Assembly: GCF_000003815.2 (NCBI RefSeq)
Contig: NC_049996.1
Coordinates: 5,536,012-5,600,011, forward strand
Direction: 5' to 3'
Origin: Branchiostoma floridae
Taxonomy: Eukaryota > Chordata > Leptocardii > Amphioxiformes > Branchiostomatidae
Length of the DNA: 64,000 bases
Position 1 is the stretch's first letter; every line of letters begins with the position of its first letter. Of the stretch, positions 23,889-36,270 are shown in pieces. The position numbers and the translations under genes are program-made. Under the pieces are notes generated by a model. The model had not been told where the DNA came from and did no database searches. It saw nothing but the letters and a program-made list of their open reading frames with translations.

Positions 23889-24424
23889 ATTCAGTTTTAG
23901 ACAGAAAGGACATGATAGATACGTGTTTGTATCCTCAACAATATCCCTGTGTTATTCTACACTGAGACTGAATGCTATTCTGGAACACTGCATAACAAAT
24001 AACTTTTCAACAATTCATTGTCCTTGTAAGCTGAGGATATAATGTTCTAGAACACGCTTATTTGTTTATAAACAACGAGATTCACCTTTACAAGTTTTCT
24101 TAACTTTGTTGCTCATAGCAGAAAGATGGTGGACCTATGGTACATGGTATTTGGTATGTTTAAAGAACAAGCTTTCAACATCATCATCATCTTTATCCAA
24201 CAATGATCAAATTATAATTATTAATGTTGTTTAGTTGCAGTACCACTAAGTCGTCCACTTAGCATTGCAGACTTTAATCCACTATTTGTTGGATTATAGC
24301 AAGCCTTTGGCGTTCATGAAACTTTTACTTGTATGCTGATTTCCGAACACGTTTCCTTATACTCGATTTCCCATTTCCTACAAGTTAGCAAAATAAAGTC
24401 TCTATCTTTCAAACTTTCAACGTG

Positions 24425-25120
24425 TTTTAGGTTTAGTTTGTCTAACTGTGTTTTTTATTTCTGACCTAATATTTTAGCACAACCCAAGAAGGTATGGATA
24501 TGTCGGCACCACCGCATATCACATCTCCACAAAGTTGAAATAATGTTTTGAATGTTGATTTTATTAATACGTTTTTCTTTCGCAAAAATATTGCCATCAA
24601 CCTGCGAATATATTTTGTCACAGATCACGGGACCTTCTAAATGTTATCAATTTCATTTACAAGCGCATTTTATCTGGTTCCGACATGGTGTAGCTGTTTA
24701 CAAGACACAGCTTTGGTTTCATGGATAAAGACCGACCTCTATATGTTGATGTTGGCTCTACAACAAAAGTGTACTGATGTGGCATGTTTACAGACATTCT
24801 GCTGTCTCTATATTTTGTGCAGTTCATGCAACAATGTCTTGGTAAACTACAAGGAAAGTCATCATAAGATAAATTTCAATGTGAAGAGCAATCAAAAGGA
24901 ATCTAAAGTTTAATTCGTTGTGTAATTGTCTCCAAGGCAACCTTCTTGTTAGTAGATTTACTACATGGGTTGGGTCTCAGCCGGCGTGGCAGTGGGGACC
25001 CCTAGCTGTTGAGGTAATTATTGCATAAACGGACTAATCTGCTACAGTACTAACATGGCTTAATAGGGGGCGCTGTTGATCCATGTAACGAAGCATGTCA
25101 ATGTATTTATGACCATTTCT
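24425..25120. repeat. Segmental duplication, copy A
   Basis: Matches 35630-36270 in the same orientation with scattered divergence: shared landmarks include TTAGCACAAC-AAGAAGGTATG, CACCGC-TA-ACTCTCCAC/AAGTT, CAGATCACGG and GTGGCAGTGGGGACCCCTA. Similarity appears to resume further right (26795-26960 with 36845-37060). No gene recognised inside. Confidence 0.65.
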
Positions 25121-25989
25121 CGGTAGTTTTCTGCCCCAAGACGACTTTATTATCTGGTCTCTATAGCAATGTTTAAGTGAATGTGTACAAATGTTCTCGG
25201 CCTCACAAACAAATTAAGTGTACAGCTTTTAAACTTCGGGACATATTTTCAAATCTTTCATGAATGAATGTCCACCAATTTCCAAATCTTTATGATCATT
25301 ACTTTGAGGACGATACTCAGTAACAAAAGGATAAAAATAATGGACAGTTGAGCCGCAACCTGAAGTGTGCTGGTCAACTACAGATACCAACTTCTTTCTA
25401 GTTTAAACACGATGGAATTCCTCAAATATCTTTTTTACCATGTATTTTCAGATTCCATCGCATGAGGATAACGGACCACACATCTCTTATCATCCTTGTT
25501 TTCCTAACAACTTACCTTCTTTTTTTCAAAAGGACGTTAACGGAAAAGCAAAAATCAAAATGATGTGAAATTTGGTCAATTGGTTGATTAATAAGAGCCT
25601 TCAAATAACTATATAAATGTGACTGAAATAATGTTTTGAATGTTGATTTTAATTATTTCTGGGAGAGGCTAAGATCTTATTCATCACGCCTCGTATACAC
25701 ACACAAAATCTCTTTTCTCCATCTAAAACGATATTATTCCTCTTTAGTCCTTCAAATTAAACTTGCTAAAGAATCAATATCATGTTGATCTAGAAAGAAA
25801 ATGTGTGGGATGTGTGGGATAATCCGATCTTCCCATATAATTTAGTGGAATAGAAAACAAAGTAAAACGTGCATTTATCAACATGCAAATTTCTGCCATT
25901 ACCAATTAGACATTCGTTTTCCCTAACAACCTTTTCACATATCAAATATCATCAACATCCAGTCGCAGCTATGCTGACCCCGTCATTAT

Positions 25990-26225
25990 CATACAAGCAA
26001 ACAAACAAACAAACAAATGAACGGCACTAAAAACCTTTCGTGAGTGGTTACAATTATAGATATATACAATTGTTTACTTTACTTTGTTGTTCTATGACGT
26101 CACTAAGAACACAAACAAACAAACGGCACTGAAAACCTTTCGTGAACGGTTACAATTATTTAACTCATAGATACGATTGTTTGCTTGCCTTTGTTGTTCT
26201 ATGACGTCACAAAGAACGTCGAACA
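25990..26225. repeat. Tandem duplication, about 115-bp unit, with AAAC microsatellite
   Basis: Two adjacent units share ACAAACAAAC, GGCACT-AAAACCTTTCGTGA, GGTTACAATTAT and TTGTTGTTCTATGACGTCAC. Each ends at a TGACGTCA palindrome. No coding content. Confidence 0.75.
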
Positions 26226-26332
26226 TGACGACAGGTTTTGTTTTGCGCGAACGAACGATGTCGCCCTAAAGTCACGTTCGATTCTACGTGTAAACACAGG
26301 TACAAACAACAGGAGAGTCATCTTCAGTTCCA

Positions 26333-26430
26333 GCCAGCGAGAATATTCCTATCTTTAATATTACATGTGGATGAAGAAGAGTATTCTGATCTTCAGTGGC
26401 AGGTGTGTTTCGTGTGGAGGAAAAGGTACA
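26333..26430. repeat. Diverged monomers related to the 48-bp satellite
   Basis: GTGGATGAAGAAGAGTATTC followed by TGATCTTCAGTGGCAG and GTGTGTTTCGTGTGGAGGA matches the monomer of the array at 37387-38609 at most positions; a second, weaker half-unit precedes it. This isolated pair may reflect the ancestral state before amplification. Confidence 0.65.
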
Positions 26431-27339
26431 TCTCAATTTGTTGAGTCGAGTCGCGTTTCCAGCCAGGTAGGACCTGTTAGAACGTAACTGCTTTTCGTTT
26501 GATGGAAGTCTATAGTTTCTAGATCTGTGAGTTTTGCTGTTTTCTATAGTTGTACAATGCAGCGTGGTTTTCCATATATTTGTCCAGTTTGGATTTACAG
26601 GTATTTACATTTCGCGAGGACGATTTTCTTTTGACTCTAACATCTGTTTTTACTTTTATATGTTTAACGTTAACAACGTCGTGGAATATGCTTTGATATT
26701 CTAATATGGGTAAATTGAGAATCTAAGTATTACCTCGTTAGCCAGTTCCCAGTTTTATGTACTTTTGGCGGTCCGTGAAAATGTTTTTCTATCTCAACTA
26801 CAGTTACAACATGTGAGGTAAGTGACCATGTCGTTGCTTCGTACTCTAGATGCTAGATACTCGACGTAATAAAATGTTTTTCAATAATAGAGTTTGTTAA
26901 CGTTATCTGTTTTACCCTACTGGCTACAGTTAGAATGTGCCTACTTATAGTGCTAGGAAAAATGTTGTTTTTTGGTAACTCGACCTACCCTAGCAAAAAC
27001 CTGCTGACACAAGTCTTGTTAGGTATGCCGCTGGGAAGGAACACAAACTTTATCTATTAACAATTTGTGTGATGAAAACGTTTTTATTTCCATCTCTTTA
27101 ATGTTAGAAAGGAAAAGATGATATAAAAAGACCATCAAACCTATCCCCTTTATGCTGAAACACTGCATAGCAATACACCATGTACGATTGAAAGCTTGAA
27201 TAAAACAAATTGAATAAAGAAACTAGAAAGGCCGACATTTGCTTAGGAGCAAATACAGCATATTGCAATCCATCTTCATCCTTGAAAAAAATCCCAAAAT
27301 TCAACAATTTGAAGTAATGTTTGCTCGAAGGGAAAATGA

Positions 27340-28230
27340 AGTACTGTGGGCACTTGTCCTACACACCTTCATGCCGAATTTTAGGTCATTTGTTTTCAAT
27401 ATAAGGGCATAGGAGCCAAAAATATACATTTTTTAGTTAAAAATGGCTAAAAATCCCCAAATAACACATTTTATAAGTGCTCTATGAAGAAAGTGTTGAT
27501 GGGGTCCTGTTGTCATGTGTCCAATTTACCTTTGTACCAAATTTCAGATCATTTGGTTTACATACAAGGGCATAGAAGCCAAAAATATACATTTTTAGTC
27601 AAAAATGACTGAAAACTTCAAAACAACTAATTTTTGAAGTGATCTATGAAGAAAGTGTCAATGGGGTCCTGTGAGCATATGTTCAATGCACCTCTGTACC
27701 AAATTTCAGGTCATTTGGTTTCTATACAAGGGCATAGGAGCAAAAAATATACATTTTTAGTCAAAAATGGCCAAAACCCCTAAAATAACTCATTTTTGGA
27801 GTATTCAATGAATAAAGCGTTGATGGGGTTCTGTGGTCATATGTCAAACGCACCTATGTACCAAATTTCAGGTCATTTGGTTTCAATACAAGGGCATAGG
27901 AGCCAAAAATATACATTTCTAGTCAAAAATGACAAAAAAACCTAAAATAACTCATATTTGAAGTGATCTATGAAGAAAGTGTTGATGGTTTTCTGTGCTC
28001 ATATGTCCAATGCACCTCTGTACCAAATTTCAGGTCATTAGCTTGTAATACCAGGGCACAGGGGCCCAAAATATATATATTTTGTCTAAAAATTACCAAA
28101 AACCCTAAATATCATAAATTCTAAGGCCTCTATCAAGAAAGTGAAAAAAACGTCTGGGGGTATTTGCTATTTCTACCACCCTGCCAAATTTCAGGTCATT
28201 TGGCCAAAAAATGAAAAAGTTGAATCAATT
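27340..28230. repeat. Tandem array, about 162-bp unit
   Basis: At least five units. The landmark CCAAATTTCAGGTCATTTGG recurs at about 27373, 27536, 27698, 27860, 28022 and 28183, a spacing of 161-164 bp. Units share AAGGGCATAGGAGCCAAAAATATACATTT and GAAGAAAGTGTTGATGGGGT blocks. A related, more decayed cluster is at 34425-34900. No conserved reading frame. Confidence 0.88.
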
Positions 28231-28265
28231 TGAAGATTTGACAGGAGAAGAAACAAAGGAAAAGC

Positions 28266-28340
28266 AATATATTGCAATCCCATACTATGTATGGATTGCA
28301 ATATAACAATCCCATACTATGTATGGATTGCAATATAATA
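28266..28340. repeat. Duplicated hairpin at the end of the 162-bp array
   Basis: Two copies of a stem reading ATTGCAATCCCATAC / GTATGGATTGCAAT occur in tandem, each self-complementary around TACTATGTA. A relic of the same stem follows the related cluster at about 34975-35000. Confidence 0.75.
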
Positions 28341-28594
28341 AACTCTCCCCATACCGACCCCAATTTTACGTCCCTAACCGGAGGCAGAAAATTGTTAGAG
28401 GCATTACATTTTGCTCCTAAAAATTGAATTGGAAAATGTTGAAAAACTGTGAAATATGTCATTTGTTCACATTTTCTCGTGTTCTATGATGTCACCTCGC
28501 ACATAAATGTCCTATAACGTAATGACAATTAACCACCAGGTTTTTTTTCCTGATTCTTTATTCTGAATTATTCTGATACAACGGTATGTTATGT

Positions 28595-28760
28595 GTCCAC
28601 ACACGAATAAACAGACCTGTTCCTGGTGCTGAACACCATCCACACACAAATAAAAAGGCCTGCCCGTGGTACTGAACACCATTCATTCACATGTTAACAC
28701 ATATGTCCTTGGTTACGAACATGCAAGCAAAGGTGAAAACTATTTCTGAATACCATCCAC
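28595..28760. repeat. Short cluster of the GGTGCTGAACACCAT minisatellite
   Basis: Three diverged units with CCTGTTCCTGGTGCTGAACACCATC-CACACACA, related to the array at 19410-19920. It immediately precedes the decayed C2-gene 5' end. Confidence 0.6.
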
Positions 28761-28944
28761 ACACATGCCTGTACCTGGATGTGCTGAGAACTAGGCACAA
28801 CTTGCTCTATATTGCTTCCAGAAAAAAATTACTCAGTCAAGGGATGCATAAAAACTCCCAAAATGGTATGAACGCTTCCCTTTTTTCTCATGTTTAGAGT
28901 TCAACATAACTTCTTTAACGTTTCAAAAAAGAACCAGAAAAACT

Positions 28945-29070
28945 CCTTGTCTATAAAACCAATTTTACCGAGCGAAGATTAGAATCCAAGAAGGGACATG
29001 ATAGGTACGTGTTTGTATCCTCTAAAGATATCCCGGTGTTGTTCTATAGCAAGACTGAATTCCATTCCAA
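28945..29070 (-). pseudogene. Decayed copy of the 5' end of the C2-like gene
   Basis: Matches 23845-23975: CTTGTCTAT, CCAATTTTAC-GAGCGAAGATT, GGACATGATAG-TACGTGTTTGTATCCTC, and a shared CTGAAT. At the position of the start codon the copy reads ATTGG rather than ATGGG. The rest of the C2 exon is absent, so only the promoter-proximal end was copied or retained. Confidence 0.65.
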
Positions 29071-31890
29071 ATTGACCTGGCCGTTTGGTCATTTATTGAA
29101 AAGGACGAAATAGATATGTAAAATATCCATAATTTCCAATGAAAATTGGTTTACATGTGAAAAACACCACAAGAATTACGAAGTATTAAGTTTTTTGTCA
29201 GTATTTTTCATCTTTAGGAAGTTATGAGTCTTTAAAGACGGATTTTTGGGGTAACTTTTGCATAAAAATTACAGTGTTTACTTTCCAAAACCAGGCATTT
29301 ATTCAGCCTGCCTATGGGGCCTTGTTTGATACGTTTTCTTGATTTGCCACATCTTTATCTACATTTTGGGCTTTAAATCAACAAAATCCGTCAATTCCAG
29401 CAGGAGTTACGAGTATTTCAATAATTACACCCAACGGATTTTTTATCAAATTTCTGCGAATATCGCAATGCATCATGGGTAATTCAAGAGACTGTCTATA
29501 AACTAATCCATGTGGTCGAGTCAAAATGTTGATTTTTTCTCAACATTTGGGGTGGTTGTAGGGCACTGGTCCCTACATACAAAATGGCTAAGTTTTGGGT
29601 AAAGAGCTGTTCACCGGTTGCCATGGCAATGGCAATTTTTCGAATGGCGATTTTCATCCGTTTATGGTCATTCAGTCGTTTGTATCATCAGTCATCATTT
29701 GTTGTTAATGGTATCTGACGTGATTCCGACTTTTTTCTATATATTTTTTTACGATAGTTTGCATTCAAAGCTGACTCCATCCCAAATACCAAGGTTTAAC
29801 TTTAAATAAAAACAAAAGCTTCAATAAAAAGCTGGCATTTGGCGTAACTGCTACATGGATATTCAGATTGGCGAGCCTTTTTTGTGTTTTATGTGCAGTT
29901 GCTGTCAATATAGAATTGTCCTTCCGATCTAACGTTTCAATGTTCACAATTTTTCGAGTGTATTTGCGAACGCATTCTTTAAGTCTTACAAAAAAGTCAG
30001 CTTATCGCTAGAAATGGCGCTTCTTATGCGCCTTAACATGTATAACTCTACCCTGGAGAATTTGATCTGAAGCTTCTGCAAAGCAACATCGTCCACGCAC
30101 TCGCAGTGCATGGGGAGAACCACATGAGTCTTTTTGCTTCGTATGGATTCAGAGTACAATACGGTCAACTTCTGAACTATTCACGATAAAAAAAAGATTA
30201 ACCAAACCTTAAACTGACGGTGCCTACTTTATCGTTTCTTTACGGCATAAGGGGCAAAAATAAAGGCTGTGGAGATCAGTGATAAAGATCGGATGAAAAT
30301 ATAACGCAAAGAAACTGAATGCACCAATCATTGTGGTGAAAACACGGTAGAATTGGAATAAAAGGGTTATGTTATCCATTGCACAAACAAAACCGCTGCA
30401 AATGTAGTTCACGTAAAACCCTGCTGAGTGTGGCGGAGATACGCAAACATCAAGTACTCTCAGGAGTCGTATACCTTATAATTTAGACTTGCATGAAATG
30501 TATTGTGTGATTGAAGATGTAACGTTATTTCTTTTTTTTTAATGGTTGTGGAAGTTGACTGGGTCCGTTGTACATGGTTGGATCATTTTTAAAGCATAGG
30601 GTTTGCATTATCTTGTGTAGAATAGTTGTAGTAATTTTATGTACCATGTCCAGAGGAATGAATAGGCTTTATGATATTTTTTTGCTGTGGCTGCTGTAGG
30701 CTAGCAAACAATACCGAATTTAAAACAGAACAAAGCCAACAATTTATCTTGTATTTACTTTTCATTCAATAACAGGCCCAAAAAAACAAGAGGATATGAT
30801 TGGCCCAAACTATAACATTACCAACATACAGTATGGGAATGGCATCACCAAAGAAACAAAAAGAAACACAGGAAATCCCAGCCAAGTACACAACAAAATA
30901 AACAGCCAACTGCAGTAATAAGACTAACCGCTCATACAACCAAAATAAGATACAGATAAAACACCCAGGACACATGTAAAATATCTGATTTGACTATGTC
31001 GTATAGCAGGAGACACTTTTATTACAACAGAGGTCGGATCAGAGTAACCTGATACATTGAAGGTGGTATAGGCCCATGCAACACAGGAGACAGTTCCACA
31101 TGTAAACTACCAATCACATGGCAACCCAAACCCAATCATGGCTGTATTCACAACCAAGCAGATATTGGTGGGGACACCCCAACCACACAAACAGCCTCAA
31201 CCTACAGTATCAAGTTCAAACATAAGGAGACCCAAACTCAAACTGACCATCAGGACACCACCACCTCTGCATGACTTCGTACCACCCAAAAGAACAGGAT
31301 TCATGGGACTCTAACTTAGAAACTCTAGCTCAATTAGTGTACCGAAATCCCGTAATAACACACTTAGAAAGTCCTTCCTCCATTGCGCCATCCGTCTGTA
31401 TAATTACATAATACCACCATCTGTACATTATCTGTACAGTTTGTAACTCGCTATTGTTATCCGATATGTTGATTCTAATCAATTATCTATGCCATGAACA
31501 TGATTAGCTGAGTGTAAAAAGTCATTGTTTGTATGCCGCTGTTGTTCTTATGTGTTTTATGTGGTTATGGTAAAGCCTGTGTAATAAGTAATCAAGTAGT
31601 ATCAAGTAAGTATCTGTGTAATAAGGTGGAAATTTTGGTGCATGTGTGTTTGCCTGCGAGAGCCTTAATGAATAAAACAATGACAACTTATGTACCAAAT
31701 ATCATCACAATCGTGCACTGCGTTCTGGAGACACGGAGCACATGCACACACAAAAGGCATACTGCAGTGTCAAGTTGAAACACCAGGAGGGCCAAAGTCA
31801 AGCCTAAGCATCAGGCAACCTCCATCAACCCATGTACCAACAAGAGTTCGGAGACCTCATAAATCGTTGCAGTCGCGCGATTCATTTAAG
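29071..31890. other. Gene-poor AT-rich stretch
   Basis: No supported exon on either strand. It contains one half of a near-identical dispersed repeat at 29903-30000 (listed separately). Open frames such as those near 29618 and 30766 lack domain patterns and splice context. Confidence 0.55.
29903..30000. repeat. Near-identical dispersed 100-bp repeat, copy 1
   Basis: Matches 32354-32456 almost base for base (CTGTCAATATAGAA, TTCCGATCTAACGTTTCA, TTTTTCGAGTGTATTTGCGA, CATTCTTTAAGTCTTACAAA). Such identity within a diverged region suggests a recent mobile or gene-conversion origin. Confidence 0.85.
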
Positions 31891-31891
31891 C

Positions 31892-32079
31892 CCCCTTTAC
31901 AAATCAAGAATTCAGCTCGGCCGAGTTGTCAGCGAGCTCTAAATTACGAGGAGGCATGACCCTGATGCCTACAAACAAATGGCAGGCAGAGTTTCTTCGT
32001 CGACATCAGGGTCATACTGCCTCGTAATTTAGAGCTCGCTGACAACTCGGCCGAGCTAAATTCCTGATTTGTAAAGGGG
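31892..32079. repeat. Foldback element with 76-bp arms
   Basis: Left arm 31892-31967 and right arm 32004-32079 are near-perfect reverse complements (CCCCTTTACAAATCA at the ends; AGCTCGGCCGAGTTGTCAGC inside), separated by 36 bp. No coding capacity, so a MITE of foldback type. Confidence 0.88.
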
Positions 32080-32353
32080 TCCTTAGGAAATACATCGCCG
32101 GAAACGCGAGAATATGGAACAGAACATCGAAATCCCCCTGCCAGACAACATGCAACCTTATGTTAGTACAACATTGGCATGGGACAATATTGAGACCCTA
32201 TCAGGCAAAGGTACCTTGCATCGTGTAAACGGAATAGCAGTACAGCAAGGCATTTTGGACCACGTCTCTACAGCGAGCAATCACCAGTAATACCTAAAGT
32301 AAGAGAAGAGTCGTTGAGCCGCAAGATGTTGTCAGCCTTCCAATTTATAACGA

Positions 32354-32456
32354 AGGCTGTCAATATAGAAATGTCCTTCCGATCTAACGTTTCATTGTTC
32401 ACAATTTTTCGAGTGTATTTGCGAACGCATTCTTTAAGTCTTACAAAAAAGACCAT
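32354..32456. repeat. Near-identical dispersed 100-bp repeat, copy 2
   Basis: Partner of 29903-30000 in the same orientation. It is followed by a small local duplication of CTTACAAAAAAGAC at 32445-32471. Confidence 0.85.
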
Positions 32457-32518
32457 CTTACAAAAAAGACAAACAAGCGTCAAGGCCCCAAGACAAGAGG
32501 TTATGTACGCCAAAAAAT

Positions 32519-32640
32519 AGCTACTCAAGCAACTGGATATGGTTTTGGAACCAGTTGCTTGACTTGAGTAACTATTTTTTGGTGTATCTTATTACCTGGA
32601 TGTCTAACCTACATCGACGTAAGAGGTTCTGTAGATGCCA
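32519..32640. repeat. Hairpin relative of the intronic foldback at 10.5 kb
   Basis: A compact hairpin GCTACTCAAGCAACTGG ... CCAGTTGCTTGACTTGAGTA encloses ATATGGTTTTGGA, followed by a tail containing ACCTGGATGTCTAACCT and ATCGACG that also follows the element at 10519-10694. Confidence 0.8.
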
Positions 32641-32650
32641 CTTGCCAGAA

Positions 32651-32770
32651 TTTGTTTGTTTGTTTGTTTATTTCGATCTCCATTAGACTTTACAATATAC
32701 TCACAAAATCTATTCTTCCTGGGGTCCATTTCCCTAAGGATTACAAAACAATAAAAAGACATAAGTCAAG
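32651..32770 (-). mobile_element. LINE 3' end with CAAA tail
   Basis: On the minus strand the sequence runs through CCAGGAAGAATAGATTTTGTG and GGAGATCGAAATAAACAAAC into a CAAA repeat, the usual look of a CR1/L2-type LINE 3' terminus. No coding part is attached. Confidence 0.55.
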
Positions 32771-32771
32771 A

Positions 32772-34420
32772 TAGGGATGCATTAGAGTGAGAGAAGGATT
32801 TTGGTGTGTCTACACGGAGAGACCAGGCAGAGAGCTATCGGATGGACTGGATATAACGTTTTAGTGCGTAATGAAACTGAGGTTATCCAAGACAGTATAT
32901 CTCCCCACAATGGCTGCACCTTCTGCTAACATGTCAACAGGGAGGTTCCGAAAAAATCCGTTTTCTATCCGAAACGGAACGTTCGTGATGACAAATTTAT
33001 CCGTTTGAGCTTGGCAAATGGATGGAACCGTTTCATTTTTTTTGCATTGTGAACTGGGCCTATGATAGTTAAGTACGCTTTGCTACTCATCCCCCGAGTA
33101 GGCACTGACTGACATGTACCGTTGCTGATCCTGAAAGTACCGCACCACCGAAAGCGACTGCTATTACCGTTTATAGGACCCGAGTCGCAGTGTGATTTCC
33201 GACTGACTGCCAATGACTTTAAACCGCTGCAAATATTTTCTCCTTCATGCAAAAGTATGTCCCCGCAATCTCAAATACATTTACAGCTAATAGACAACGG
33301 ACTGGTAGAGAACAAATTTTATTGAGATTGTCACGAGAACAGCAAGTTGTCTCCCAAATCATAATGTCGGCTTTGACGGCTTTTGGCGAACGTGCGTCTC
33401 TTTATGGCGCCGACACGCAAAGAACCCGCCCACGACTTCCCACAATATCATTTTGTTCTGCTCCCAATAACAATTTCGTACATGTTGTCGGTATTGCGCC
33501 TCTACACAGGCAATTATGGGCAAAATTGTACCGCGTATGCCGATATAAGCACGCATTTTCAGTCCATTTGTCGACGATGTTTGACAAATTTTCGTGCATT
33601 ATTGGTGACTTTTCATCATGCAGATAAGCGAAGTCACTAACAATGGAGTGAATGGAAGCTGGTTTGGGATTTGGGGATTCCGTGCAATTGACTGAAGTGT
33701 GCGTTTATCCGGCGCGCAATTAACTGGCTTCTACTGAATACCACTTTGAAACTCAGATTTTAATCAAACAGTATTCCTAAGATTTTAGCATTGAATCAGC
33801 ATTTGATATGTCCCTTACAATGATTCCAATTTTTATGAACAACCCTCTTGCAGAATCGTTGCTGTGAATTGCCTCGTTGCTGTAAATTTGCCAGGAGGCA
33901 TCTGAGTCTTGTTGTTGTAATACAGAAAGAAGATAAGATGACCTAGGATTATGCTCCATATCATCCATATGTAACTGAGTCAGACAGAAACACAATGCCT
34001 AGTCATTTTTGAGGACTTTTAATATAATGATGGCACAAGACTTCGATAAACGTTTGCGTTGGAAAATGCAAAATGACAGTGGCAAGATGCCAAAATAGCG
34101 TCTTGATTCTAGCCAAGGAGCTAAACTAACCACTAAAAACCCTACCACTGTTTATGAATCGTTCAGTGTCATTAGTCAAGTCTTGATGATAGAGTATTTT
34201 AGCACCATTTCCATTGCAACCGTCATACAAAAATCTGCCTATTTCAAAATGCCTACAAATATTGTTTAGAGGCCTATCACAAGTAAAATTGAAATTAAGA
34301 ACATTTAGGCACTTAGTACTTGTAAGAAATTAAACGTTAAAAAATGCAAGATGACAGATCCAAATGGCCGATAGAATGATGTATGTTACCTGATCATGAT
34401 TTATAACTAAACTAGAAATT
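32772..34420. other. Intergenic DNA, no gene seen
   Basis: Several overlapping short frames occur at 32965-33640 on both strands, but none shows a domain, a signal peptide or convincing splice sites. Treated as non-coding. Confidence 0.5.
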
Positions 34421-34424
34421 CCGT

Positions 34425-34900
34425 CATACTGAATTTCAGGTCATTTGGTTTCAATATAAAGGCATAGCCAGAACTATATGTTTTTAGTCTGAAAATAGCA
34501 AAAAAAAACAAAATTCGACAATTTCAAGAAACGTATTCCGAAAGTAAAATTGAAATAATGTGGGCACATGGCCTACACACCTCCAAACCAAATTTCAGGT
34601 CATTTGATTTTTAGTCAAAAATGGCCCAAAATCCCAACATAACTCATTTTTGAAGTAATGTAAGCACAAATTGTTGATAGTGCCCTGTAGGCATATGTCC
34701 AATGCACCTCTGTATCTAATTTCGGGTCAGTAGGTTGTAATACCAGGGTACAGGGGCCCAAAATATATATTTTTCACCAAAAATGACTAAAAACCCTAAA
34801 TGAAACAATTTTTAAGGTCTCCATCAAAAAAAGAGAGAAAAAAGTCTGTGGGTATTTGGTATCTCTACCTCCATGCCAAATTTCAACTCATTTGGCCAAA
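34425..34900. repeat. Decayed cluster of the 162-bp repeat
   Basis: Three to four degenerate units with AATTTCAGGTCATTTGG at about 34431, 34583, 34715 (mutated) and 34873 (mutated), and AGGGGCCCAAAATATATAT in the last unit, as in the array at 27340-28230. Confidence 0.75.
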
Positions 34901-35629
34901 AGATGTAAAAGTTGAATCCATTTAAAGATTTGGCAGGAGAAACACGGCAAAAAAAAAAAAATATACATGTATTTCAATCCATACTGTAGAATGGATTAAA
35001 ATACTAAAAAGTTCTATTTATTTCTTACCTAACTAAAATGTTTTCTAAGAGCCCTTACATTAGTTATGAATCGTTCGGTGTCATTGGTCATGCCTTGATA
35101 ATGGCTAAACTTAAAAAACATCCAACAATGGCTTGTTTAACAACTTTACTGTAAGAAAATGTTATTTTTCACCGTTGCCATGGCAACCATTGTAGAAATT
35201 TGTCTAAATTTATTTCAAAATGGTTCCAAATATATTCAACAGGTATTTGTATGACCTAAGTGCAGTGAAATAGTCATCAAATGCTGTTGGGGATTATTAA
35301 AACCACTTTTGATGACTACGATTTTTGGTAGTTTTATAGATTTGAGTGACGTCACAAAATCACGTGATAATTCCTATAAAGCTGGGCATCTGACATGGTT
35401 ATCATGCAAAATAATGAAGTAGAGGAATCAACCTTTTCAAAAAACTAAGTCACCCTTTGTCCCTTTGTTTGGTACCAAATGGCCATTTTTGAGGACCTGG
35501 CCCATGGACTAATATTGAATATCTGTGTTCTGATATTTCAAGAAAAAAAATTCTTTCATTTGATAAACAACCACTGCGTTCTTACGGCGTAATAGTAAGC
35601 AAATAGATCAAACTGTCAGCGTATTGTCT

Positions 35630-36270
35630 GTGTTAGTTTGTCTGATTATGCATTTCCTATCTACTTTTATTTTAGCACAACTCGCAAGAAGGTATGAATT
35701 GTTCGAGCCACCGCGTAATACTTCTCCACTAAGTTAAAGATATTTTTGCTATTATTCCGAGAACGTTTTCAAAACTTTTCATCTTATTTTGCGAGCTGAA
35801 TGTTAGCAATTTGGAAATTAAGTTGATAACAGATCACGGTATCTGTCAAAAGTAACCAAATGTCCTAACAAGCGCACTTTAACTGATTCATTACGTGGTA
35901 TGTTTATCTCCCAAAACAATAGTCAACATGGATTAAATAGCGACCTCTACATTTTGTTGGTGGGACTGCAACAATAGTTCACCTGATTTAGACGTGTCAT
36001 ATTCATATACATCTATGCGTCTCTAAATTTTTGGACAATTTGTAAGCGGTTAAACGTGATATGTCATGATAGGTCAGATCATTTACTCGTTGAACGATCG
36101 GTAAAACTTTCTTACTGTTGTTTTATCATCACTCGTTATTCAATGGGCTGGTTCTTATCCGACGTGGCAGTGGGGACCCCTAACTGTTCATGTGACCATT
36201 ACAGATGTATGTGGACGTGCAAGTCTGCTGCAGTACTGATACAGCTGGATAGAGGCCGCTTTTATCCATG
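35630..36270. repeat. Segmental duplication, copy B
   Basis: Partner of 24425-25120 (see there). The downstream part at 36845-37060 also resembles 26795-26960 (CAGTTACAACATGTGAG-TAAGTGACCA). No gene recognised. Confidence 0.65.
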
